Assembly: GCA_019096065.1 (NCBI GenBank)
Contig: JAGUCH010000008.1
Location: 315,001-379,000 of the forward strand
DNA: 64,000 nucleotides
Origin: Paracyclopina nana
Lineage: Eukaryota > Arthropoda > Copepoda > Cyclopoida > Cyclopettidae
Reading direction: 5' to 3'
Position 1 is the first letter of the stretch. The number at the start of each line of letters is the position of its first letter. Below the pieces are notes generated by a model that did not search any database, had not been told where the DNA came from, and saw nothing but the letters and a program-made list of their open reading frames with translations. Both the position numbers and the translations under genes were made by a program. This document shows, piece after piece, positions 13,250 to 24,692 of this stretch.

Positions 13250-16200
13250 CTACTTTTGAGCAGTAGCTTCTGGGTGGATTTGGAGGTGGCCAAAATGGTT
13301 GCTGGTGGTTGTGGTTGTGGTGGTGGTTTTCATGTCATTGGCATTGGTCACAGTTGCCACCACCGTCTTCTTTCGCTTCCAACAATCCGGATAGATTTTC
13401 TTTTGCTCGTCCGCCAACACTTTGGCCTTGTTCGAGTAAGATTCACGCTCCTCATTCGGTAGGGACTTCCAGGCTTCGCCCAAAAGCACGCTGATTGCAC
13501 TGCAAAAGAAGAAATTGGGTAAAAACAATCGTGCACAACTCTAAGAAATGGCTTTCAAATCTTGTTAGCGGTTTTCAAGTGGGCGTCTCATAGTTACGCC
13601 TGGATTATCTTGAAAAACTTGTTATTTGCTTCCATCAAGGTTGTTGTATGATACATAAGGAGATCACGGCACTTGTGAGAAAGCTTAGCGTTACATTAAG
13701 TGGCCTCTTCAGAGTGAAGCGTATTGACATCATTTTACGATGCATTCATAATACCCTTTGTCACTAATCATTTAATTGGCTGCTGACGTCAATCACCAAC
13801 ATGAGTGATCACGTCAAGAGACGATGAGCTGCTTTCTAACATGACAACTACGCAGAACTGTACCAAGTTACAACCTTAACGATAACAAATCTCAAGTTCT
13901 ACAAGGTAATCAAGTCGAAGAGTGCAAATGCACGCTTGGAAACCGTTTGCAAGATCGTCAAGCCGTTGTGACAAATTGTTACCGATTGTCTTTGCCGGGA
14001 TGCTGCTGAATGAGCTCGAGACGGTATTTCTTGGCAAATAACATGAAGCCATTCATGGGCCGTTTGGGCTTATCACAATCTTTTTCTTTCTTCATTTTGG
14101 CGGGCGAGGACGGGGGCGGGGAGGCCTTGTTATGTTGGCGATTGTTCGCAGTACTACTCGGGGCTGGCATGTTGTTGTACTGGGCAGCTCCAAAGGGAAA
14201 TGCCGATGAGTTGTGAATTGCACGAGGAGAAGACAAGTCATGATGATGATGATCTGTGGTGAACTCAAACCGCTTGAACCGGTCGCACAAATCCGGAGTC
14301 CGGATGGCTTCCGGATGATTCGGAGGCAGACAAATGTCCCCCGGAGTCAAGTCATGGCAACGGATTCCGTACTGACCTGAGGTCACCTTGGGACTCAGCG
14401 AGCACCAGCCTGCAAAAAACAGTCAAATACAATTTTTAAATGCCGCTTCAAAAGTGAACTTTTTCTGCTGAAATTGTGCAATTCAAGCACTTGATTTACA
14501 GGCAGATTGGCCCTTTTTTACAAACTATTTCCCAGACGTAATTTCACTCTCAACCTGCCCTGGATTACTCGAGCAGACTTATAAAGATAACATGACAAGC
14601 TCCGCTTCACTTTTCGCTACACTCTATTAAACATAATTTCGCTACGCTTCTTAATCTGCAAAAAATCTTATTCCGCTACACTGTGCTATGCAAATGGCAA
14701 AGTTATATCTTTACTCTGCCAAAAAGCTTTGAGACTTACATAACTGTGTAATCATAACATCCCTATACTTCCACTGCACTTTATATTCCATTACACTTTA
14801 TATTCCGTTACAATTCTCAATCCGCAACATCTCATCTTACGCTATACTTCGTGCTCAGCTGTACTTCATGCTCCGCTACACTCCAAATTCCGCTACACTT
14901 CTTACTCAGCTACATTTCTCACTCAGCTACACTTCATCTTCCACTACACAAGCCACTACACTTAATATTCCGTTACACTTTATATTCCCTTAAACTACAT
15001 CCTACATCTTTCACTACACGTCATTTTCCGCTACACTTCGTCTTCGCTACACTTCATATTCCGTTACACTTCATAATTGGTTAACTTCATATTCCGTTAC
15101 ACTTCATATTCCGTTACACTTCATATTCCGTTACACTTCATATTCCGCTACACTTCTCACTCCGCTACACTTCATGCTCCGCTACACTTCATGCTCCGCT
15201 ACACTTCATGCTCCGCTACACTTCATATTCCGCTACACTTCATGCTCCGCTACACTTCATATTTCGTTACACTTCTGACTCCGCTACACTTCATGCTCCG
15301 CTACACTTCATGCTCCGCTACACTTCATGCTCCGATTCACTTCATATTCCGCTACACTCTACACTAAAAATATGTTAAAGTAGACGACGTGTCGTGGATC
15401 TTCTGCTTTAAATCGCATAAAGCCTTCGCTACACGCGGCCGTTTGCCCTCCATCGTCGCGGGCGTCGCTCCGCTCGATTCTAGTAAAAAAAAGGTACCTT
15501 TATCTTTGACGAGGAACGGATGAGTGATTGGCACCTCGACCAGGATATCGGGGGCCCCTGACAAGTGAGCCGGCGAGAAACGCATCAAAGTTTCATGCTT
15601 CGAATCCACCTCAAGGGACTTGTGATCATCAACCTGGAAAAAAAGTAAACAACATTGACCCCGAGCGCTTTCGCGGACAAAAAATCATTGCTCACTTGTA
15701 CTAAAATCAGGCCGTTTGGAGCGTACTGGTACGAGTTACGCGCGTCAATTTTCATGGCCACGTGGTCCTTCCAGGCCAATTCCTCGGATTTCTGCCACGG
15801 CGCGTCAGTGTTTGGCAACAAAAATTTGACCCGTACGCCCATGAGGAAGCACTGCCACACCGGGGCGGGCATGCCGGGCGTGCCGGTACCGAAAGACCAC
15901 AGAGGGGAGGCGGGGCTATCAAAATGGCCGCTAGATGGAGGTAGAATCCTGCAAAATAACAAAATTACGGTCCTCGCAAGCTCGGCATGGTAAAAAATCC
16001 CTCGGGCTATCCCATTTGAAATGAATTCTGTAATGGTTTCCGCATGGTTTGGCGCTATTTCAACTCAAAGTGTGTAAAATTACGGCCCTCGCAAGCTCGG
16101 GCTGGTAAAAGTTCACTTGGGCTATCCCCTTTGAAATGAACTCTAAAATGGTTTCCACATGGTTTTGCGCTTTTTCACTCAAAGTGTGTAATATTAAGGT

Positions 16201-19200
16201 CCTCGCAAGCTTGGCATGGTAAAAATTCCCTCGGGCTATAACATTTGAAATGAATTCTATAATGGTTTCCGCATGGTTTGGCGCTATTTTGACTCAAAGT
16301 GTGTAATATTACGGTCCTCAAAAGCTCGGCCTGGTAAAAATTCCCTCGGGCTTTCAAATGTGAAATCAATTCTATGATGTTGTGCGCTTTTCCACTGAAT
16401 AAAAGTCATCAAAATATGGATCGGAAAGCCCTCAATATTACCTTGTTTGGCTTTCAATTTTGAGTGGCTTTTTCCGCAATTTGTATGCGGTGATAAACAA
16501 GCACTCAACAAGCCATCAAATTAAAGGTGAAAAGGCCTCTCACAAAAAGCTGAGGGGAAATTGCATTTAAGGCTCGGAATTCACGAGAATTCAATAACAA
16601 CTCATAAAGTAATCTGTTGAAAGCTTGAAATTACAGTTACTGTTTTCACATCTACGTAAATCCACTATGATAATTCAGTTGCTATGCTGATACTCTTCTA
16701 ATGAAAAAGGACATGACCGGGTCGCGAACCAGGACCTCCTGCGCGCGAGTCCAGAGCTCTTACCACTGCGCAACTAAAATAATAACAATTAAGTACCGTC
16801 GTTCCCGCTCAACTACTTCAAAACAGAAGAGAGTCACGACCGGGTCTCGAACCTGAACCTGCAGCACTTGAGCTCAACACTTTAACCATATAGCTCTTTC
16901 TGCTTCACCTAACAAAAAGGGCTTAAAAAACAGAAAAAGTCACGACCAGGTCTTGAACCTGGACGCGCCGCTTTTGATCTCAATGCTTTTGCCACTGGGC
17001 TACGCCCAACACTTGACGGTTCCCGCTTGTTATATCCAGCAAGGTGTGCACCTACACCTACATTGGACACCTGTCTCACCTTCTCTTGAGAATTTCTCTC
17101 TCCACGGTGGTTTGTAGGTCCTCTCTTGAGGAGTTGATGCTGGATGGATGCGAAGAGGCCGTGGGCGAGAGGAGCGAGAACGGGAGCGGGCTGAAGGCCG
17201 CCGCCAGGGCCGAGCCCGTCCACGCGAACGGTGACGTCACGTCCGTTGGGGGCGTGGGGAAGCCGCCGCCGCCCCCCGCCGAAGTGGGCGTGGCCTTGCC
17301 CTTTGAGCTGAACGCCGACGCCATCATCATGGCGGCCACGGCGTTGTTGCCGCCGGAGGATCCCGGCGGGACCGGAATCAGCGGGGGCGGGACGGGGAAG
17401 TGGGTCATGGAGGGGGGCGTGGCCGAGGAGGGCGTGAGCTGGAACGCCGAGGAGACAGAGGGCGTGGTCACCCGCGGGCTGCTCGGAGCGGTGTAGCACC
17501 CGTTGGAATTGGCGGGCCCGCCGGTCGACAAATCCACGGCTTCCGGGAAAGTCATCTTGATGGCCGAAAGTCGATCCGTCATCGGGCCCGCGCTCTTGGG
17601 TGACTTGCAATGGAGCGCCGAGTACGCGTCCACCAAATGCCTGGAAAAAATATTTTTAGTTTATGCCACAGCAGGGATGTAAAGTAGTTTGAGATTTGCG
17701 CTGCCGAGCATGTGAGGGCTGGAATGAATGAATGATTTTACATACTAGTAGAAAAACTTTATAACTGTTGATAAGCTTGCCCAAGGTAAATTTACTTTAC
17801 ATCCTCGAAGAAAACTTAAGTAAAAATTAGGTGCTGAACATGCGAGGAAAGGAGCGAATGAATAACTTTGCGGTAATTTTCTTTACATACTTGAAGAAAG
17901 CTTACGGAAATTTACTTTACGTGCTCATAGAAAACTTGATGACTGTAAATGAATTTGGCCTGGTACATTTACTTAATAAAAAAAAAGAACTTTATGGCCC
18001 TAAATAAACTTGCCCGATGTAAAATTTGGTGCCGAGCAAGCGAGGGCTGGAATGCAATGCATCATTTGGCGGAAAGACACTTTACACACCTAACAAAATT
18101 ACTCAGCATTGACTTAATGGTGATTACTTGAAGTAAATGAAAAGCCCTATGAAGAAATTAAGCGCCGAGCATGCGAGGTCTGGAACTAATAGCTTTCTGC
18201 CCAATGCGAAACGATTCATGTGAAACTGAAAATGGCTGTTCAGTAAGCAAAAGTTTTTCTATGGTGATCAGGGGCTGTAAAGTCTATGCATGTTTTTCAA
18301 AGTAATTTTATGTACCACGGGATATAAAGTAATGTTCTGAAAAATGAACAATTCCAGCTAGGCAAAATATGGAATGATTGAATAACTCTCAAGATTGGAT
18401 CAAGTCACTGATTTTTCACCAGAATTGTCAAAGACAAGATCTGAATGCTGATTTTGAGCCCAGAAAAGAATATGATTTCCAATCAGCATTTCTTGAGCAT
18501 TGAAGAAGTGGTGTAATAGTGTGGCAAAACCTAAAAAACCTATGTTTTTCCAGATTTACCCAAATGTGGCCTATCAAAATAAATATTGACTTTCAAAAGC
18601 ATTCATAAGATGAAGGTGCTTTTTTACTAGCTACCAAGTAATTTTTGCAGGTGCAAAGTTTTACAACACCACTATAAAATTCAACTTCCATTGCTTTCTA
18701 CTTTACATCCCGAAGGTACAAACTCTTTAATTGGCAACTTTACATCCCTGAGAGACATTCATGTTTCCATTTCAGGCCTCGCATCTTGGAGCCTAAAAGT
18801 GTTTACCCACTTTATAGCATTCCCCCCAACTTTACATCCCTCTCTTATCTGATTGAAATCTTAAACAGGAATAGAGTAACAATTGCAAGCATCTCAATTA
18901 AAGCAACCTTCCATAAAAGACAAATATTTTCCCGCGAAATCTTCAATTGAAAGTCGCTTTCCTACTTTACACCCCTCGCGTCTCAATTTTACACACTTCT
19001 CACTCCACTTTTCTCTACATCCCATTGAGGCATATCATAGTATGTCAAGTCCCTCGCAAGCTCTTTGATAAAAAAGTGTTTCCTCGCACACTTTACACCC
19101 CGCTCATTCCAACTTTACACCCCGCTAGTCTCAATTTTACACCCCGCTCCCTTCCACTATTTTACAGTGGCTGAAGCATAACAAAGCATATCAAGTCCCT

Positions 19201-19892
19201 CGCAAGCACACTATTTTAAAAGTGTTTCCTTGCACAATTTACGCCCCGCTCTTGCCAATTTTACACCCCGCTCGTCTCAATTTTACACCCCGGTCTTCTC
19301 AAAATTACATCACACTGTAGCACAGCTTGGAATGTGAATTCCCTCGCAAGCTCATTGATAAAAAAGCGTTTCCTCGCTCACTTTACACCCCGCTCCTTTC
19401 AACTTTACACCCCGCTCTTTCCAACTGTACACCCTGCTCTTCTCAATTGTACATCCCTCTCAAGCATAACATAGTATATGTCAAGTCCCCCGTCATCTCA
19501 ACAATAAAAAGTCGTTCCTCGCACACTTTACACCCCGCTCTCTCCAACTTTACACCCCGCTCTCCGCAACTTTACATCCCCCACTGAGGCCAGTCCCTTT
19601 GGCAGCTCAGCAACGGCCAAGTAGATCATCACCCAAAAGCTTTTCACACCCAGCCAAAATTTTTCTTACATTTTACATCCCTGGTACGGGACTTTACTCA
19701 CCGTTTCCTGATGGGCAGGCATTCCCTGGGCAGGTCTCCTGGGCTTTTGGGCAGCCTCGGGCTCTGAGCAGCGGGTTGCTCGAGGAGAGTGCGCGCATTG
19801 AGATCAAGGGGCGGCGGGATGTACTTGACTTTTTTCGAGGTGGAGGCCGACCTCATGCTCAGGTCGGTGGGCTTCTCCTGCTCGGCCTCCAT
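13250..19892 (-). CDS. Hbp1: HMG-box transcription factor HBP1
   Basis: Sequence-specific HMG-box transcription factor, a repressor of cell-cycle and Wnt target genes in vertebrates. Six coding exons with matching phases: 19892-19702, 17640-17080, 15948-15696, 15633-15498, 14409-13983, 13499-13250; predicted 605 residues (human about 514). The AXH domain lies at about residues 265-430, recognised by PVWQCFL, VPITHPFLVKDKGWCS and GDICLPPNHPEAI. The HMG box lies at about 489-560, with KPKRPMNGFMLFAKKYR, HPGKDNRAISVLLG and PDCWKRKKT, closely matching HBP1 rather than SOX or TCF boxes. Residues 7-12 (KPTDLS) and 98-102 (AVDLS) resemble CtBP-binding PxDLS motifs. The C-terminus has a run of threonines. 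The ATG at 19892 has an in-frame TAG a few codons upstream. A 5' untranslated exon further upstream is possible. Confidence 0.93.
14845..15363. repeat. 17-bp minisatellite in an HBP1 intron
   Basis: About 30 copies of a 17-bp unit of the form CTTCATRYTCCGCTACA. They are most regular from about 15085 and decay towards 14650. The array stays open in several frames because the unit contains no stop in those frames; these are not genes. Confidence 0.9.
15955..16375. repeat. About 117-bp tandem repeat in an HBP1 intron
   Basis: Three full copies and one partial copy, anchored by CAAAGTGTGTAA (near 16062, 16178 and 16295) and the CTCGCAAGCTCGG motif. CTCGCAAGCTC also recurs in the array at 18950-19600 in another intron of the same gene. 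Confidence 0.85.
16711..16773 (-). repeat. tRNA-derived unit 1
   Basis: On the minus strand there is a box A-like stretch (TGCGCAGTGGTAAGAGC, 16771-16755) and a box B-like stretch (GGTTCGCGACCC, 16730-16719) at tRNA spacing, preceding a short T run. No 7-bp acceptor stem can be formed, so this is a tRNA-derived SINE head or a decayed tRNA, not a working gene. Confidence 0.55.
16832..16895 (-). repeat. tRNA-derived unit 2
   Basis: Same layout as the neighbour, with box B GGTTCGAGACCC at 16853-16842 and a diverged box A (about 16894-16874). The acceptor arms do not pair. It shares the tail GGTCGTGACT with units 1 and 3. Confidence 0.5.
16939..17010 (-). repeat. tRNA-derived unit 3
   Basis: Box A TAGCCCAGTGGCAAAAGC and box B GGTTCAAGACC on the minus strand, followed by a T-rich stretch. 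The T-arm stem CCAGG/CCTGG is intact but the 5' GGGCGTA does not pair with the 3' end. Confidence 0.55.
17690..18200. repeat. Degenerate about 140-bp repeat in HBP1 intron 1
   Basis: Four diverged copies built around GCCGAGCATGCGAGGGCTGGAATGAATG and TTTACTTTACAT, near 17700, 17833, 18031 and 18163. Confidence 0.65.
18950..19600. repeat. Compound array in HBP1 intron 1
   Basis: Many copies of a short TTTACACCCCGCTC unit organised in a higher-order period of about 145 bp. Each block starts with a CCTCGCAAGCTC-type segment (near 19053, 19198, 19342 and 19487). Confidence 0.85.
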
Positions 19893-20189
19893 TTCACTTT
19901 TTCCCTAGCTGAGATCAAGTTGAGATCATGATCGGCACCTGCAAAAGCAATCCTGTAGAAGCGTCCTCTCCTCTTACTACTGCAACTGCTACTACTGCTA
20001 CTAAAATGAGAGCTCCTCTCTTTGAATCACCTGAATCCGAGCCAGCTCGCTGCGTCGTCTTCTGCCAATGGAGAAAAATATCAGGTGAGCAGCAGCAGCA
20101 ACGAACAGCAGAGACCACTGCAGCGCGTAGCAGGTAAAACTACTCTCAAGATGACGACGCAGCGCGCTGGGAGACGCCTTGACCACGAC

Positions 20190-20790
20190 TGAGCCCTGAG
20201 ATTTTTGAGATTTTGACTTTTATCTGCTTTCTTTTTTGAGATTTGTTGAAGAGATGAGAGTTTTGAGATTTGAGATTTGAGGAGTGTCTGCGATTTGAAT
20301 TTTTTTGGATTTGAGGGTTTTCGAAGGTTTGAATTTTTTTGATTTGAAGCTTTTTCAGAGATTTTTATGGTTTTTTATAAAGATTTGAGGGGTTTGATAG
20401 GGGTTTTTTTGGATTTGAAGCTTTTTCAGAGATTTGAGGGATTTTTAGTTTTTTTTTAGATTTGAGAGTTTTTTTTGATTTGAGGGATCTTTGTGATTTG
20501 AATTTTACCGGATTTGTTGCTTTTTTAGATTTGAGGTTTTTTGAGTATATTTTTGTAGATTGAGTCTACTTGGGTATTAGGTTTTTGGATATTTGAGTTT
20601 TTTGGAGATTTTTAGAAACTTAGAGGTTATTTAGATTTTGAGGCTCTGGAGGTTTTGATGGAGATTTGAGGTTTTGATGGAGATTTGAGGTTTTGATGGA
20701 GATTTGAGGTTTTGATGGAGATTTGAGGTTTTGATGGAGATTTGAGGTTTTTAGATAGTTGAGGATTTATGGAGATTTGAGGCAATAGAG
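20190..20790. repeat. Low-complexity TTTGAGG/GATTTGAG tract
   Basis: A T/G/A-only stretch with a regular core at about 20650-20750, where an 18-bp unit (GAGATTTGAGGTTTTGAT with a short linker) repeats five times. It lies upstream of the HBP1 start. Confidence 0.85.
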
Positions 20791-21143
20791 TCTTGAAGTT
20801 ATTTTAGAGCTAAGCTTGTGGCTCAACTTTTACAGAAAAGTCACATTTCTCCAGCTTTTAATTAATAATTTAAACTTACTTCAAATTAATTATAAATTGA
20901 TTTAAAAAAGTAAACTGTCAAACATTTTTTCAAGTCGGTTTAAAAAAGTGCCATAATGGGACATTTTTTAATTTCTGATTGATACGGCGAATCTTGAGAA
21001 TGAGTTGGGTTAGGCTGAATTTCAGCGCGCTGCGCGGCCATTGGCGGACAAAAAGCATTGTTTAACTCAACCCATTTTTGCAGAGCACCAAACCCTCTTG
21101 GAAGCCCTGGAGCACCACCAACAACAACCCTCCATTCTTTGAG

Positions 21144-21658
21144 CACACTGGGCTGAAAACCTCGGGAAAACTCTCCAAAGGCTAAATAGTGCTTAACACA
21201 CAGTGGATTATTTCCTTTTTTAAATCACGGGTAAAACTGCAATAAAATGCTGAAAAGTGCTTAATTTCAAGCCATTCCACAGTGGATTATTTTTCAAAAA
21301 TCACGGGAAAACTGTACAAAAATGCTAAATACTGCTTAAATTCGAGCCATTCCACAGTGGATTATTTTTCAAAAATCACGGGAAAACTTAATGAAAATGC
21401 AAAATAGTGCTTAGTTTCGAGCCATTCCACATTGGAATTTTTTGGTAGATTGCTTTAAAAAAAGCAAAATGTGGCCATTTGGCGGCTTTTTGAAATTTTT
21501 TAATGATATGGGTTTTTTCGGTGCCAAATGGGCTACAGTGCAAAATGCAAAGTATGCTCCTTTGAGGGTGATAAATGGTGGTTTTTTGGCTTAAAAAAGG
21601 TCAACTGGTTTTCTTTCAATGAGATTTCTTCTCGGTCCAGATTTTTCGGCCCAGTGTG
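21144..21658. mobile_element. MITE-like element with CACACTGGGC ends
   Basis: Left end CACACTGGGCTGAAAA at 21144 and right end TTTTTCGGCCCAGTGTG ending at 21658 are inverted copies. No coding sequence is inside. About three tandem copies of a 75-bp unit, with CACAGTGGATTATTTTTC, occupy 21195-21430. I could not find a convincing target-site duplication. Confidence 0.5.
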
Positions 21659-21937
21659 CGGGGTCCGTCATTAAGTGAAGATACAATATCATCACCACCA
21701 AAGGCAAAGAAAAGGTGCAACAACAAGATGCACACAGCGGGGCTTTTCCAAAAAAATCTCCTCTAAACGATTTTTATTTTTAATATTTGCAAAAAAACAA
21801 CTTAATTCTTATTTTAAATAATTACAAAATCGGCAGAATTTGGAGGGATTTTAAAGCTTTTTTATTATATTTGAATCACTTTCATGTTAATATTTTAAAA
21901 AATGGAGAAACTGACCTTTTGTTGGGATTGTTTACCC

Positions 21938-22252
21938 TACAGTGGACGTTTTGAGCTACTGCACTTGAGCAATTGACTACGAAATAATAACAGAATGATG
22001 GATTGCAATCATGTCCCACTTAATGATGCTTTTCAGCTCTGCTTGGAAAATCTCGCAAAACTATCAAAAAAATTCACTACAAATCACAATCAGAAAAAGG
22101 AGCATTTCCTCATGCACAGAGGGCAATTTCTAATTTCCGCCCTCATACAAATTGCATTGGTACTCTAAAGGAATGAGAAAAGCAACTTTTGGAAGATGGG
22201 CAAAAATACGGCGCTTTTTTATGCGCGCGCAAAAGCGGAATAGTCCACTGTG
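21938..22252. mobile_element. MITE-like element, CACAGTGG family
   Basis: Opens with TACAGTGGACG and closes with GAATAGTCCACTGTG, with a GCGCGC motif close to the right end as in other members. Non-coding. Confidence 0.45.
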
Positions 22253-22499
22253 CGCTATCGCGAAATTTCCCTAAGAAGAACATCATTGATTTCCTCCTTT
22301 CAATTGGCGCACTTATTCTGCCATAAAACTAACGACATTTCACAAAAGACACCGCCAATTTGCAGTACAACAATAATAATGCGAAAAAAATGAAAGAAAT
22401 TCAATTAATAGTCAAGAATGCGGCATAACTGGATCGCAACAATCGCAAAATCGTGAAATAGCAATGAAAAATGGCCGCACTTTTAAAAAAAAAGCTACG

Positions 22500-22651
22500 C
22501 ACAGTGGCCGATTTGGGCGCGCATACATAAATTTTGAGATTTTTTTTTTCATGGGATGGAATTTGGGCATTTTTAAAGCACACATGATAAATAACACTTT
22601 TTTTAATTTAAAAAAAATTATGCGCGTCAGTAGCAGAAATAATCCACTGTG
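22500..22651. mobile_element. MITE-like element, CACAGTGG family
   Basis: About 152 bp. Left end is CACAGTGGCCGATTTGGGCGCGCATACA and right end AATAATCCACTGTG. The subterminal GCGCGCATA is shared with members at 45227, 45734, 63243 and 63497. Confidence 0.6.
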
Positions 22652-22762
22652 TTCGCTGCTGACATTTGCAGCACAGCACTAACTTATGAATTAGTGTGAT
22701 AAATTTCCAAGCAATCATAATTTTCAATGCTTATGTGATCCTCATAATTACTGCTGCTAATG

Positions 22763-23167
22763 CACAGTGGCTAAAAATGCCGCTGAAGCGCTCGTCCCAA
22801 AAAAGTCGCGAAATCGACGTAGCACTTTTTTTCTTATTCTTCTAAGGCGTAAGCTAAAAACAGGCTAAAATTGTGTATTCTTGTGTTATTTTTTAGGCTC
22901 AATTTCTTTTAATTGCATTCGGTTGCAAACAAAAGTTGACGCTGCTTAAAAATAGACAAAAATGGCTTTTCAAACATTTTTCAAAAAATGCACTTTTTTC
23001 AAAACAAATTGATTTCAAGTCTCTAACTTTATTTGTCAATGCACACTAATTTGGACACTTTTGATGACCTAGAAGTCATTCAAATAAGAAGCTGAAAATT
23101 GGTCTTCAAATGAGAATTTGGCAATTTGACGGAATTCCTTATGAGCGAAAAAACGGCTTTTTGCTGG
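22763..23167. mobile_element. MITE, about 0.4-kb family, copy 1
   Basis: Begins CACAGTGGCTAAAAATGCCGC and contains AAAAAAGTCGCGAAATCGAC. It aligns in reverse orientation with the element at 34176-34594; for example AAATTCTCATTTGAAGACCA is shared. The right end is degraded. Non-coding. Confidence 0.65.
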
Positions 23168-23759
23168 CATAACTTGACATTTCTCATTTTTCGCCAAACC
23201 AAGTGGCGTTAAAAAATTGATTTAAAAAAAATTATATAGTTTTCTTTGTCACTTTTTAATGTTGACAGCTGATAAAGAGATTTGTGTACTTTTTTGTGAT
23301 TTTTCGTCACACTTGAAAATAATGTCCTTCATTTCCACTGTGGCTCATCCATCTTGTTTACAACAGTTTTGCCCCGTTGCCTTTTGGCGACAAAAATATG
23401 CTACGCAAAATCATTTTTTCTCTTGTTGGTCCAATTTTTCGCAATCTAATCTAAATGCGATTTCACAACAAAGTTGACCTATCAAAAAGTTGCTTTTTTC
23501 ATCTTACGCCACTTCATTTGACGGAAAATTCAGCTTTTTTAAAAAACCTATTTTTCCATCAGGCGATTTGACGGAAAAGCTCTTTTCTATCAAAAATCAG
23601 GGCTGATTCCTAAAAAATTCACTCATAGAGTCTGACGCGTAGAAAATTGAACTTATAATTGAGTCTGAGTCATAAAATATCAAACTCTACAGAATGATCC
23701 AAAAAATAAGCTCTCATTTTTTAAAGATTCTAATTCTAGAAGGAAAAATAAATCTCACC

Positions 23760-24060
23760 TTGCAAGGTTCTTTCTTTTCCGCGAAAACGGAGGAGTTTTT
23801 TCGCGACTTTTTTCTTCGCAAAAATTAAGTGTTGTTCGCCTTTTTCTACGTGGAGCGATTTGACCTGCACAAGTGCACACTGACGAAGACAACCATGATC
23901 AAAGCTAGGCTGGCCAGCTCGTTTTTGGTCAACTGCAGCAGCAGCAGCAGCAGCAGAAAAAGCTAAAATGACCACTGTGCTATTTACACCACAGGTAGCC
24001 ACGACAGCGCTACCAGAGCTGGCTGAATTCAAAGCGCCGTTCCTGCGTGAAAAAAGCCAG
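23760..24060 (-). other. Possible 5' untranslated exon of HBP1 with CAG repeat
   Basis: A CpG-containing minus-strand ORF with a (GCA)n run at 23937-23956 ends at a good donor (CAAG|GTGAGATT, about 23759). Splicing to acceptors just upstream of the HBP1 ATG would not keep the HBP1 frame. If used, it is therefore a 5' UTR exon. Assignment is tentative. Confidence 0.25.
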
Positions 24061-24692
24061 AGAAGTAAACTAGACACTTTAATCCTATATGATTTTTTAA
24101 ATATTTTTGATTATTATTAATGATGAAATTAAGAATTTAGTTGATCTTTTATAGTTATGTTTTAAAGGCTGAAAATTGGCGCGGATTTTTTAAAGAAATA
24201 TTGGATTTTGGCGATTTTGGCGAAAAAGCCAAATCAAGTATCTCTGCTTCACATTGGAACACTAAAGCACAAATTTTCATAAATGTCGTCATTTTTGAGT
24301 TAATTTAGAAATTAAACCAAATTTGACGCATTTTTCAATAGGAATTTTAAAAAAGAGTTGATTATTAAAATCTTCCATTTTGAATGAAATCATTTCAAAT
24401 ATTGCAATAAATGAAAAATTTAAAAAAAATTACAGTTCTATGACGTCATCAAGACTTTTCGCAGTAAAAACGGCAAATATTACCACTTTTCAATCACATC
24501 TAATCATTTTCGCCCCAAAATATGTGAAAAAACGCCAAAATATGGCTTTTCTTGATCATTAGTGTATATCTGGTAACTCTGTGCGAAAAGATTGTAAACA
24601 AGCGATTTTACCGAGAAAAATAATAACAACAGCTAGACGTTAGTGTTTTTCTCGTCAAATCGGAGGTGGTGAAACATTTCGGCTAATTCAGC

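Noticed and set aside
16711-17010. Functional tRNA genes
   Set aside because: Box A and box B are present, but no 7-bp acceptor stem or full cloverleaf can be drawn for any of the units.
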